Positions 47,552 to 56,099 of a stretch of 64,000 nucleotides of DNA are shown here, one piece after another. Made by a program: the position numbers and the translations under genes. Positions within the stretch are counted from its first letter, which is position 1, and each line of letters begins with the position of its first letter. The notes beneath the pieces were generated by a model. The model saw only the letters and a list, made by a program, of their open reading frames with translations. It made no database searches and was not told the origin of the DNA. Origin of the DNA: an uncultured delta proteobacterium (GTDB lineage Bacteria > Myxococcota > Myxococcia > Myxococcales > 40CM-4-68-19); assembly GCA_903911145.1 (NCBI GenBank), contig CAIWCD010000024.1, positions 62,001 to 126,000 of the forward strand, read 5' to 3'.

Positions 47552-48432
47552 GGCGCTGCGAATTCAGCCGCGATGATCGCGCCGAGCTCTCGCTGCGCTC
47601 CTTCGAGCACGGCGAGATCGGAGGCCGAGTCGCTCAGAAATGATGCGACGACGATCGGTTTGCGTCCCGGGGGCCAGAGGACCGCGAGGTCGTTGACGGC
47701 TCCTCGCTCGCCACACGTGCCAGTCTTGTCAGCGGCGCGCCAATCCTTCGGGATCCCGGCGCGCAATCGTTGAGCGCCGGTCTCGCTGCGCTCCATCGCG
47801 CGCAGGACGCGGTCGCGCGCTTCGGGAGGAAGATCGTCTCCGACGAGCAGCCTGCGCATCGTCGCGGCCATCGCGGCGGGCGTGCTGGTGTCCCGCGGAT
47901 CGCCAGCCAGATTCGTGTTGAGCGCGGGCTCGATCCGATCGAGCCGCGTCGTCGCGTCTCCCTTGCCACGCAGCCAGGCAGTCACTCCGGTCGGTCCTCC
48001 GACGAGTGGCAGGAGCAGATTGGCCGCGCCGTTGTCGCTCGCCTCGATCACCGCGTCGCAGAGCGCGCCCACGCTCATCGCGCCCTCGTTCAGATGGTCG
48101 CGCGTCACTGGCGAGTGGCCGACGAGTTCGGCCTTCGTGTACGGCACGCGCTGTTCAACAGAGATCTGCGCGCGACCGCGCACGGCCTGCAGCGCACGCT
48201 CAAGCACATCGGCTGCGAGCAGCCACTTGAAGCTCGAGCAGAAGGCGAACCGCTCATCCGCGTGGCGCAAGAGCACAGCGCCCGTCCCGGTGTCGATCGC
48301 GTAGAGCCCGATGCGTCCGCCGATGCGTGCCTCGAGCGCAGCGAGCTTCTGCGTCGAGGCTGGGTTGTGCGGCGTCGCGCCCGTGGCCGCCAGCGCCGCG
48401 CAGCAGAGCGCACCGATGAACCGCAGGCGCAT
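47548..48432 (-). CDS. Class A beta-lactamase with Cys69-Cys238 signature
   Basis: Secreted serine beta-lactamase of 294 residues; hydrolyses the beta-lactam ring in the periplasm. A signal peptide lies ahead of about residue 20. All class A elements are present: nucleophile Ser66 in CSSFK (Ambler S70xxK), SDN at 132-134, Glu168 in EPALN (Ambler E166), and KTG at 236-238. Cys65 (Ambler 69) and Cys240 (Ambler 238, TCG) are placed as in KPC, SME, NMC-A and GES carbapenemases, and Arg222 matches Ambler R220 of KPC. Similarity to KPC continues through TGAQRLRAGIPKDW and VNDLAVLWP. Hydrolysis range is an inference. ATG 48432 was preferred over TTG 48441. Confidence 0.93.
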   Translation of the reverse strand: MRLRFIGALCCAALAATGATPHNPASTQKLAALEARIGGRIGLYAIDTGTGAVLLRHADERFAFCSSFKWLLAADVLERALQAVRGRAQISVEQRVPYTKAELVGHSPVTRDHLNEGAMSVGALCDAVIEASDNGAANLLLPLVGGPTGVTAWLRGKGDATTRLDRIEPALNTNLAGDPRDTSTPAAMAATMRRLLVGDDLPPEARDRVLRAMERSETGAQRLRAGIPKDWRAADKTGTCGERGAVNDLAVLWPPGRKPIVVASFLSDSASDLAVLEGAQRELGAIIAAEFAAP

Positions 48433-48448
48433 GACGATCAAACCTGCG

Positions 48449-49381
48449 CTAGGCGCGGACGGAGAGAGTCGCTGGCTGCCAGCGCAGCGCGAGCGCGTCG
48501 GCGAGGATCAGCCGCGTGTCACCCGAGAGGCGCATCTGGCGAAACGGCGGTGCACTGCCCGCGCGCGTTCCATTGGTGCTCGCGGTGTCGATGGCCCAGA
48601 CCTCATCGTCGACCGAGAGCAGCACGAGGTGCACGCGCGAGAGATTTCCCTCTTCGACGCCACCGTGGCTGCAGCGATCGTCCCGCCCGACCAGGATGCC
48701 GCGCTCGAGTTGATCGCTCGTCACCGCGTGCGTCGAGGTGAGATCGCCCGGCTGCGGCGAAGCGTTCTCGATGGTGATGGTCGCGAGGCGGACTGAATTC
48801 GGGTTGGGCGCCGCGCGCGATTTGAGCGGCTGCGCAGGCGGGAGGATCTCCTGATCGCGAGGCGCAAAGCTGCGCCAGGTCTCATCGGGATCGTTTCCCC
48901 AGGCGCGCACGCCAGGACCGGTCGGGAAGAAGAAGAGGATGTAGCTGGCGACCTGGATGAAGAGCGGACCTCGCGAGGCGATCGCTTCGCAGGGGCGGCC
49001 GTCCTCCGAGAGCAGGCCCGTGCGCGAGCGAAGATCGATCGCGCGCAGATGGAGCGCGCCCCCGGGGCCGCGCGTGGCGCGCAGCAGCAGATGGCGCAGC
49101 GAAACGTCGTTGTCGCGAGAGAGCACGACGTCGCATCGCTCGTGGCGTCCGATGATCAGGTGCGCGATGCCGCTCTCGGGAAGGCGCAGATGCGCGTGCG
49201 CGTCGAAGAGACCGTTGCGATCGATTGCGGCGATCATCACCCCTTCGTGCCCTTGCGCAGCCCAGGCTGCCCTGAGCGCTGCGTACTGCTTGCGGAAGAC
49301 GGCGGCGAACGGCTCCCCTGCCAGGTCGGCGCTCCAGGGTGAACGCGGTCGTGCGCCTTCGTCTGCGGGATTGTGCGGCAT
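48449..49381 (-). CDS. Protein with two FHA domains
   Basis: A cytosolic protein of 310 residues that should bind phosphothreonine peptides. A first FHA-like domain has IIGRHERCDVVLSRDNDVSL and HLLLRATRGPGG (its usual SxxH is replaced). The second has ILVGRDDRCSHGGVEEGNLSRVHL and AIDTASTNGTRAG, with the canonical Gly-Arg, Ser-Arg-x-His and Asn-Gly contacts. The N terminus has no recognised domain. No kinase or phosphatase gene is adjacent. The ATG at 49381 gives a compact start; a longer N terminus is possible. It is tandem with the beta-lactamase and divergent from the aromatic fusion gene. Confidence 0.85.
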   Translation of the reverse strand: MPHNPADEGARPRSPWSADLAGEPFAAVFRKQYAALRAAWAAQGHEGVMIAAIDRNGLFDAHAHLRLPESGIAHLIIGRHERCDVVLSRDNDVSLRHLLLRATRGPGGALHLRAIDLRSRTGLLSEDGRPCEAIASRGPLFIQVASYILFFFPTGPGVRAWGNDPDETWRSFAPRDQEILPPAQPLKSRAAPNPNSVRLATITIENASPQPGDLTSTHAVTSDQLERGILVGRDDRCSHGGVEEGNLSRVHLVLLSVDDEVWAIDTASTNGTRAGSAPPFRQMRLSGDTRLILADALALRWQPATLSVRA

Positions 49382-49517
49382 GCCGCAGACCGTAGCGCCG
49401 CTGCGTCGCTGGAGCAAAGGTGCTTGAAGAGGGAAAGCGCGTCTCGTTGCGCCGCGGAATGCTCATCGGACGGGCAGCGGATAGGCCGCGAGCACGCTTG
49501 AGGAGCACTTGCACCCC

Positions 49518-51476
49518 ATGTCAGACACGCAAGAGATGCCTCGCGACCTCGAGCCGCGCGTCGGGTACCAGGGCGAGCCGGGTGCGTTCGGGGAGCAAGC
49601 TGCTGCGGCGCACGGTGGACGGCCGATCGGGTTCGCAAGCTTCGAGACGCTGCTCGCCGCGCTGCAGGCGAACGAGATCGACGAGGCGGTGCTGCCGATC
49701 GACAACGCGGTGGTCGGGCCGATCACCGAGGCGCTCGAGCCTCTTGCTCGCGCGGTCGAAGGAGATCTCGCGCTCTCTGCCGTCGGACTGACCAGCGTGC
49801 CGGTGCGCCTCGCGCTGGCGGCGCGTCCTGGCACTCCGCTCTCCGACGTGAAGCGGGCCTTCTCGCATCCGGCGGCGTTGCGCCAGTGCACGAAGAAGCT
49901 CGCTGAGCTCGGGATCTCGCCGCAGCTCGCCTACGACACCTCGGGCGCGGCCCAGCTCGTCGCCAGAGATGCGACGACCGACGCGGCGATCTGCTCGCAC
50001 CGCGCGGCCGAACTCGCGGGCCTCGAGGTGCTCGTCGATGACCTCTCCGATCTCGAGCAGAACGGCACGCGCTTCATTCATCTGCGGCCCGCCGATCACG
50101 CGCGCGCGACGGTCTCGTTTGCGTATCTGCGCGGCAAGGTCGCCAGTGCGCAGGCTCGGCTCGATGTGCTCACCGACGCGACTGTGCTCCCGCTCGCGCC
50201 CAGCGCGGACTTCCCGCTGCGACTCTGGGTTCTCGGCGCCGATGCGGCTCGCTTGCAAGCGGTCGCGCCAGTGCGCGACGTCACGGTGATCTCGCTCGGT
50301 GCGCCGGCAGCGAACACCAGCCACGTCGCGCCGAAGACGGTTCCGGGGCCGGCGGTTGCGTCGCTTCCTCACGCGACAGCGCGGCGTGCGCCGACCCAGA
50401 TCGTGGTCGGGCCGTTCAAAATCGGCGCAGGTGCGCGCGCGATGATTGCCGGGCCGTGCTCCGTCGAATCTCCCGAGCAGGTATTGCGCATCGCGCGCCA
50501 CGTCGCCTCCTGCGGCGCCACCGCGTTGCGCGGCGGCATCTTCAAGCCGCGAACCAACCCCTATTCGTTCCAGGGCCACGGCCTCGCCGCGCTCGACTGG
50601 CTCGTCGAGGCGGGCCGCGATGTCGGACTGCCTGTGATCACCGAGGTGATGGCGGTCGATCAGGTCGAGAGCGTTGCGGCGCTCTCGGACATTCTCCAGA
50701 TCGGCGCGCGCAACATGCAGAACTTCGATCTGCTCCGCGCAGTGGGTCGCGCGGGTCGGCCGGTGCTGCTCAAGCGCGGCGCGGGCTCGACGACCGACGA
50801 GTGGCTCGGCTCGGCCGAGTACGTGATGGCGAGCGGCGAAGAGCGCGTCATTCTCTGCGAGCGCGGCATCCGCACGTTCGAGACCTCGACGCGCAACACG
50901 CTCGACATCGGCGGCATGCTCGCGGTTCGCCCCCTCACGCATCTGCCGCTGATGGTCGATCCCTCGCATGCAGCGGGACGCGCCGATCTCGTCGAGGGAC
51001 TCGCGCGCGCCGCATGGGCCGCAGGGGCTGACGGGCTCATCGTCGAGGTGCACGACGATCCCGCTCGCGCGCTCTCCGACGCAGAGCAGGCTCTCGTGCC
51101 CGCGCGCTTCGCCGAGCTCGCGCGTGCGCTTCATCTTCAACCGAACAAGCGTCTCTCGCTCTCCGAGTTGCGCGCCTGGGTCGACACCATCGATCACGAG
51201 CTCGCGTCACTGGTGCATCGCCGACTCTCGGTCGCGCGCGCGATCGGTGCGGCCAAGCGCAAGAGTGGTCGCGCAGTGCTTGATCCAAAGCGCGAGGCGG
51301 CAGTGCGGCGCACGTATCGCGAGGCGCTCGGTGAGCACACGGCGCTTGCGGAGATGCTCGTCGATCTCCTGATCGAGGCGGCGCGCGCGCAGCAGTCGAT
51401 CGAGGACGACGGCGAGCCGGAGCGGCCGATGGGCTCGAGCCCGCGCCCGGTTCCTGCGAGCAGGAACAAGTCGTAG
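49518..51476 (+). CDS. Trifunctional prephenate dehydratase / DAHP synthase / chorismate mutase
   Basis: About 652 residues with three enzymes of phenylalanine synthesis. Residues ~12-185 are prephenate dehydratase: VGYQGEPGAFGEQ, PIDNAVVGPITEALE and the catalytic TRF in NGTRFIHL. Residues ~190-265 are a small ACT-like or ferredoxin-like region without the GAL and ESRP phenylalanine-binding motifs. Residues ~305-545 are a class I-beta DAHP synthase: IAGPCSVESPE, KPRTNPYSFQGHG, IGARNMQNF, LLKRG, CERGIRTFE and DPSHAAG. Residues ~548-630 are an AroQ chorismate mutase: LRAWVDTIDHELASLVHRRL, GAAKRKSG and LDPKREAAVRR. CM-PDT and DAHPS-CM fusions are known; this order of three is unusual. TTG 49509 is an alternative start. 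Confidence 0.9.
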   Translation: MSDTQEMPRDLEPRVGYQGEPGAFGEQAAAAHGGRPIGFASFETLLAALQANEIDEAVLPIDNAVVGPITEALEPLARAVEGDLALSAVGLTSVPVRLALAARPGTPLSDVKRAFSHPAALRQCTKKLAELGISPQLAYDTSGAAQLVARDATTDAAICSHRAAELAGLEVLVDDLSDLEQNGTRFIHLRPADHARATVSFAYLRGKVASAQARLDVLTDATVLPLAPSADFPLRLWVLGADAARLQAVAPVRDVTVISLGAPAANTSHVAPKTVPGPAVASLPHATARRAPTQIVVGPFKIGAGARAMIAGPCSVESPEQVLRIARHVASCGATALRGGIFKPRTNPYSFQGHGLAALDWLVEAGRDVGLPVITEVMAVDQVESVAALSDILQIGARNMQNFDLLRAVGRAGRPVLLKRGAGSTTDEWLGSAEYVMASGEERVILCERGIRTFETSTRNTLDIGGMLAVRPLTHLPLMVDPSHAAGRADLVEGLARAAWAAGADGLIVEVHDDPARALSDAEQALVPARFAELARALHLQPNKRLSLSELRAWVDTIDHELASLVHRRLSVARAIGAAKRKSGRAVLDPKREAAVRRTYREALGEHTALAEMLVDLLIEAARAQQSIEDDGEPERPMGSSPRPVPASRNKS

Positions 51477-51494
51477 TGCGATCGGTTCCCTCCG

Positions 51495-52391
51495 GTGACT
51501 GAGAGCCGCGCCGAAACGCCGTCGATCGCCGCGCCCTCGCAGAGCCGCGTCTGGCTTGCTCTCGGTTCGCTCTACTGGATCTGGGGCTCGACCTATCTCG
51601 CCATCCGCGTCGCGCTCGATGGCTTCCCACCGCTCACTCTCGCGGCGCTGCGCTTTCTCATCGCGGGCGTTCTGCTGCTTGCGTGGCAGCGCCTGCGGGG
51701 CGCCCCGATGCCGACGCGCCAGCAGTGGGGCGCGAGTGCGATCGTGGGCGCGCTCCTCGTCGGCGCGAACACGCTCGTGACCATCGCAGAGCTGTCTGTC
51801 TCCTCGGGCCTCACCGCCGTCGCGGTCGGCTCAGTGCCTCTCTGGATTGGCGTCGTCTCCGGCCTCTTCGGCAAATGGCCTGCGCGCAGCGAATGGCTTG
51901 GTCTCGCCGTCGGCTTCTGCGGCGTCGCGCTGCTCAACCTCGGCTCCGGAATGCGCGGCGCACCGCTCGGCGCGGCCATGCTGCTCTTATCCCCTCTCTG
52001 CTGGGCCTTCGGCTCGATCTTGAGCCACCGTCTGCGCATGCCCGAGGGATTAACCGGGACCGGCGCATTAATGCTGTGCGGCGGGCTGATGGACGTAGTC
52101 CTCGCCGTTGTGCGCGGCGAGCATTTAACCCAGGCCCCGAGCGGCCGCGCGCTCATTGGCCTTGCCTGGCTTGTCTTCGCCGGCTCGGTCGTCGGCTACT
52201 CCGCTTATACGTTTTTAATCACCCGCATCCGCCCCACGCTCGCGACCAGTTATGCCTATGTGAATCCCGTCGTGGCGATGGCTCTGGGCGCGCTCTTCCT
52301 GCACGAGCCGATCTCCGCGAGCGCGCTCGTGGCCATGGGATTCATTCTCTCGGGCGTCGCGTTGCTGGCGCGCGCGAAAGTCACCCATTAA
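51495..52391 (+). CDS. EamA/DMT-family exporter
   Basis: Ten-helix drug/metabolite transporter of 298 residues with two EamA repeats. The first starts YWIWGSTYLAIRVALDGFPP and the second LLLSPLCWAFGSILSHRLR, ending with ALGALFLHEPISASALVAMGFIL. The substrate is unknown. It lies 19 bases after the aromatic fusion gene, so it may be co-transcribed and could export an aromatic product. Its 3' half uses TTA Leu codons, not seen in the 5' half. The GTG start follows a weak ribosome-binding site. Confidence 0.88.
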   Translation: MTESRAETPSIAAPSQSRVWLALGSLYWIWGSTYLAIRVALDGFPPLTLAALRFLIAGVLLLAWQRLRGAPMPTRQQWGASAIVGALLVGANTLVTIAELSVSSGLTAVAVGSVPLWIGVVSGLFGKWPARSEWLGLAVGFCGVALLNLGSGMRGAPLGAAMLLLSPLCWAFGSILSHRLRMPEGLTGTGALMLCGGLMDVVLAVVRGEHLTQAPSGRALIGLAWLVFAGSVVGYSAYTFLITRIRPTLATSYAYVNPVVAMALGALFLHEPISASALVAMGFILSGVALLARAKVTH

Positions 52392-52397
52392 GGGCAA

Positions 52398-53342
52398 CTA
52401 CTCTGCGATCGTGAAGTCCCGCTCGATCCAGCCGACGCCGCCGCGGCCATCGCGGATCACAATCCAGAAGCGCACCGGACCGGGCGTCTTCGGCGTGGAA
52501 TAGGTAATGCCGATATCACTCGGTTGGCCCGTCGCGGTGGTGTCGGTTGAGCGCAAGGACGAGATGGTTCCGCCCGTCGTATAGAATGAATAATTGAGCG
52601 TCTCGACGCCGCCGTCGGCCAGTGTCTCCTTGGCATCGCTCGCGGGCACTGGATCGAGCGCGACATCGATCCCCGCGTGCAGTACGCTGGTTCCATCTGC
52701 GGCGAGCAGTTGCTGGTCGACGTTGATCCCTGCCAGCGACGGATTGTGGTTGATTGGCCGCGCGGCATTGGCGAGGCGCAGCGTAACGTCGGTAAATCCG
52801 GTTAAATGCTGATCAGGATATCCCGCCGTCGCTGGAGGACCTCCGTCTGGATTGCCATCAGCCGGCGCGTCGGCCGTGAAGCCGACGAGAATGGGAAATC
52901 CCTGCTCGAGCAGCGCGGCGATTCCCGCGTCGGCAGAGCCACCGTCAAAGCCTTGTGCCAGTGAGCTTGCGAGATTGGCAATGGCGGGATTGGCGAGGTC
53001 GAGAGTTGCCGAGAGCGGCCCCGCGTCCGGGAGTTGCACGCTGGCGGTTCCGGGGCAGGCAAGATTTCCCGCGGGAAGAACTCCCTGCTGCTCGCAGAGA
53101 GAGAACACGGTGGTAATCAACGCGCCCGAGGGTTCGATGGCGAGCGCGGTCAGCGTCGTCGCGGGCAGGGGAGAGCCAAGCTGGAGGATTAACTCCGCCG
53201 GCTCTGCTTGAACCCCGAGCACACGCAACTTCGTGATCTGCGACTGCGCCTCGAAGTTGCTCGAGCAGGAGAGCGTTGCCACGGCCAGTGCGGCCGCCGC
53301 GAGCATCGAGGACGCGGTTCGAATCTTCATCGGCGCGCGCAT
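52398..53342 (-). CDS. Lipoprotein coupled to the TonB-receptor gene
   Basis: Lipoprotein of 314 residues with lipobox LSC after a signal segment. The mature part is beta-rich with Asp/Gly stretches (DGGSADAG, DGGPPATAG) and ends with FWIVIRDGRGGVGWIERDFT. The fold is not recognised. Its ATG overlaps the TAA of the TonB-receptor gene (TAATG), so the two are translated together. That argues for a shared function, perhaps a surface substrate-binding lipoprotein of the receptor, by analogy with SusD but without sequence similarity to it. Confidence 0.65.
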   Translation of the reverse strand: MRAPMKIRTASSMLAAAALAVATLSCSSNFEAQSQITKLRVLGVQAEPAELILQLGSPLPATTLTALAIEPSGALITTVFSLCEQQGVLPAGNLACPGTASVQLPDAGPLSATLDLANPAIANLASSLAQGFDGGSADAGIAALLEQGFPILVGFTADAPADGNPDGGPPATAGYPDQHLTGFTDVTLRLANAARPINHNPSLAGINVDQQLLAADGTSVLHAGIDVALDPVPASDAKETLADGGVETLNYSFYTTGGTISSLRSTDTTATGQPSDIGITYSTPKTPGPVRFWIVIRDGRGGVGWIERDFTIAE

Positions 53343-56011
53343 TAGAACGACCCCTTCAGGCCAAGCGAGGGAAGCACGGGCAGGCCCTGGATATAGGAGC
53401 TCTGCGAATAGTCATAGCTGTACTGCGTGCCTTCAATGCTTCGATGGTTATAGACGTTGAGCACGTCGATATAGAGGTCGAGCGTCCACTGATCGAACGT
53501 CCAGAGCTTGTCGACGCGCAGGTCGAGCTGGTGAAACAGCGGAAGGCGCGACGAGTTGGTCGTTCCATAGATCGGAGAATAGGTATCGGTGCTGGCGAAG
53601 TACCGGGCGCCGATGACCGGCGTATCGGGATTTCCACTGATGAGGCGGAAGCGACCGCCGAATTGAAACCCGAACGGGAGCTTATAGCTGGCGACGATGG
53701 TCAGATTGCTCGGCTGATCGAGATCGAACGGTCGCCACTGCTCGCCGGGCTGGTCGATTCGCTGGCTGCGGGAGAGCGTATAGGCGATCCAACCGAAGAG
53801 GTTATCGGTCAGCTCTTTGCGAACGAGGAGTTCGACACCATAGATGCGTCCAATGCCGTTGTTATCGAGCGAGATATTGGAGGTCGGGCTCGCGACCACC
53901 AGCGAAGTCAGCTTCTTATAGAAACCCTCGATCGAGATGAACAGCCCCGGGAGCGGCCGCCATTCGCCGCCGGCCGTCACTTGAAGCGCCTGCTCGGGAA
54001 GAATATTCGGATTGCCGAATGCCTGGCTGGGGTCGCCATTGCGCGCGCCCTCGGTATAGAGACCCACGCCCCCCTTGACCGCGAGTTCGTCGGTGATGTT
54101 CCAGCGCGCAGTGAGGCGGGGTGAAATCGTTCGCGCCGGATGATCCTGCGCTGTATAGATATAGGAGTCGAATCGAACGCCCGGTGTAATCAGGATCGAT
54201 TCAATCGGGTGCCAGCGAACCTCGGCAAATATCGCGGGCGAATAGCGATTGAACGGTGTTGCACTCACGGTGATCGGCGGATCTCCGGGGCGGGGGGGAT
54301 TGACCTGGTTCGGGTCTCCCTCGCGCGCAAGACCCGAGGCCTGAATGCTCGCCGAAGTATTCGCGTGAACGTTGTGCGAATCGAACCCTCCGCTGAGGAC
54401 CAACGCAGGCGAGAGCTGGTAATCAATCACCGAGCGCAGTTCGAGGTTATTGGAGACGATGGAAAGGTTCGTGGTTCCGACTCCGAACTTGAGCAGGAAG
54501 TGTTCGTACATCGCGACCGTATCGATCGTCCACGCGCCCGAGTGCCAGACGTCCTTGAGGCGGAACTGCGAGAAGCCCGTCTCCGCGCCGACGGTGCCGC
54601 TGACTCCCGGATCGGAATCGAGCGGCCGCTTGAAGAGCAGGGAGATTGCGTCGTCGCTGGTTAATCCAATGAACTGCAGCGAGTGATTGGTGCCCGGTGG
54701 CCTGTAATCAAGGCGAACCTGCGCATCGTAATATCGCGGCGCCGACGTGAGGCCGATATCACCGCCGGAAAAGACGGCATTGAGAATGACGTCGATATAG
54801 CTTCGGCGTCCGGAGAGCGAGAATTGTAATCCCGGGATGCCGGGCACCGGACCCTCGAGGAGAATGCTCGATTCGAGGAGATTGAGGTTGGCATATCCGT
54901 GAAACTCATCGCGCAGGCCGCGGCTCTTGACCGAGACGAGTCCGCCAACCATATCGCCATAGGCCGAGGAGAAATTGCCCGGGATATAATCGATTCCGCT
55001 CAGCAGGTCGGGATTGACGGTGCTGGAGAGCGCGCCGAAGTGATAGAGGAGCGGAATCTCCAGTCCGTCGAGGAAGACGAGCGAATCGAAGGGATCGCTG
55101 CCGCGGATAATCAACAGTCCGCCGCCCGCTGGGCTCGAGCGCGCGACGCCAGGGAGGTCTTCAATCACCTTGAGCGCGTCTCCTCCGGTACCCGGAAGTC
55201 GATTGACCTCCTCAATCGATATGCTGGTCTTGCTGATCTCCTTGCGCTCGGCCTCTCCCTGCACGGTGGCTTCATATGGATTGGTCATCAATGAGCGCAG
55301 GAGATAAGCGACCTCGAGCTTCTTTCCCTCTTCAATCAATTCGGTCGCGCTGAAGCGCTGGTATCCCGAGGCGGCGATCACGACCTCCTGGTTGCCCGCG
55401 GGGATGCCGTGAAATTCGAAACGGCCCTGCGCATCGGTAATGGTCGTGAGCTCAAGCGCGGGTATGGCGACTTCAATGCCGAAGAGCTTGCGCCGCGTGC
55501 CACGCTCGCGAACCCGTCCTGTGAAATTGACCGGCTGCTCTGTCGGCGCGTGCGTCGTCACCGCCTCGACGGGCGGCGCGAAATTGAACGCGAATTGAAT
55601 GCGCACCGGGATTGGTTGTTCACCCTGGCGCGCCGGATTGAAGCGCAGCCTCGCGACCGCGGCGAGCGCCGACTCGTCAAATCCCGGCTGCGGCACCGAG
55701 GCGACGGTGGCATTGCTGACCGTTCCATCGACGCCGATATCGAAGATCAGCACCACGCGTGCGGTCTTCTTCTCTGCGAGCGCCTCGGCCGGATAGTCGG
55801 GCACGACCGCGTCTCCGAGAATCGACGGAGGCGTGATCGGCGCTGGCGGCGGTGTCGGGGCCGCCGGAGCGTGTGCATCGGAGCGCGGCGTTGCATCGGG
55901 CGCGAGTTGCGCGGCCGCGGGTAATGAATGGAGCAGCCCGCACGCGAGCATCGAGGCGAAGAGCGCGCGGAGCGGCTGCGGCGGAGGAGAGATTCGGTGA
56001 CGACCAGTCAT
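53342..56011 (-). CDS. TonB-dependent receptor with N-terminal TonB domain and carboxypeptidase-like domain
   Basis: Outer-membrane receptor of about 889 residues. After the signal peptide (ends PAAAQ) and a Pro/Ala-rich linker, residues ~60-145 match the C-terminal domain of TonB itself: PDYPAEALAEKKTARVVLIF, DGTVSNATVASVPQPGFDE, ALAAVARLRFNPA. A CarboxypepD_reg-like beta domain follows (ITDAQGRFEFHGIPAGNQEV). Plug motifs are ISIEEVNRLPGTGGDALKV and LLIIRGSDPFDSLVFLDGLE. The rest is a 22-strand-type barrel ending in GSF with the terminal Phe expected by BAM. The ATG at 56011 was chosen; ATG 56026 is possible. AT-richer codons (TAT, AAT, ATT) are frequent. Confidence 0.88.
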   Translation of the reverse strand: MTGRHRISPPPQPLRALFASMLACGLLHSLPAAAQLAPDATPRSDAHAPAAPTPPPAPITPPSILGDAVVPDYPAEALAEKKTARVVLIFDIGVDGTVSNATVASVPQPGFDESALAAVARLRFNPARQGEQPIPVRIQFAFNFAPPVEAVTTHAPTEQPVNFTGRVRERGTRRKLFGIEVAIPALELTTITDAQGRFEFHGIPAGNQEVVIAASGYQRFSATELIEEGKKLEVAYLLRSLMTNPYEATVQGEAERKEISKTSISIEEVNRLPGTGGDALKVIEDLPGVARSSPAGGGLLIIRGSDPFDSLVFLDGLEIPLLYHFGALSSTVNPDLLSGIDYIPGNFSSAYGDMVGGLVSVKSRGLRDEFHGYANLNLLESSILLEGPVPGIPGLQFSLSGRRSYIDVILNAVFSGGDIGLTSAPRYYDAQVRLDYRPPGTNHSLQFIGLTSDDAISLLFKRPLDSDPGVSGTVGAETGFSQFRLKDVWHSGAWTIDTVAMYEHFLLKFGVGTTNLSIVSNNLELRSVIDYQLSPALVLSGGFDSHNVHANTSASIQASGLAREGDPNQVNPPRPGDPPITVSATPFNRYSPAIFAEVRWHPIESILITPGVRFDSYIYTAQDHPARTISPRLTARWNITDELAVKGGVGLYTEGARNGDPSQAFGNPNILPEQALQVTAGGEWRPLPGLFISIEGFYKKLTSLVVASPTSNISLDNNGIGRIYGVELLVRKELTDNLFGWIAYTLSRSQRIDQPGEQWRPFDLDQPSNLTIVASYKLPFGFQFGGRFRLISGNPDTPVIGARYFASTDTYSPIYGTTNSSRLPLFHQLDLRVDKLWTFDQWTLDLYIDVLNVYNHRSIEGTQYSYDYSQSSYIQGLPVLPSLGLKGSF

Positions 56012-56099
56012 GAGGGCGCGCAGCATAGAGCAGAGTCCGGGGCTCGTGGGGTGAGAGCAATTCGCGCGCGGGTCCGGCGCATGCGTAGATTGGCGCCCA

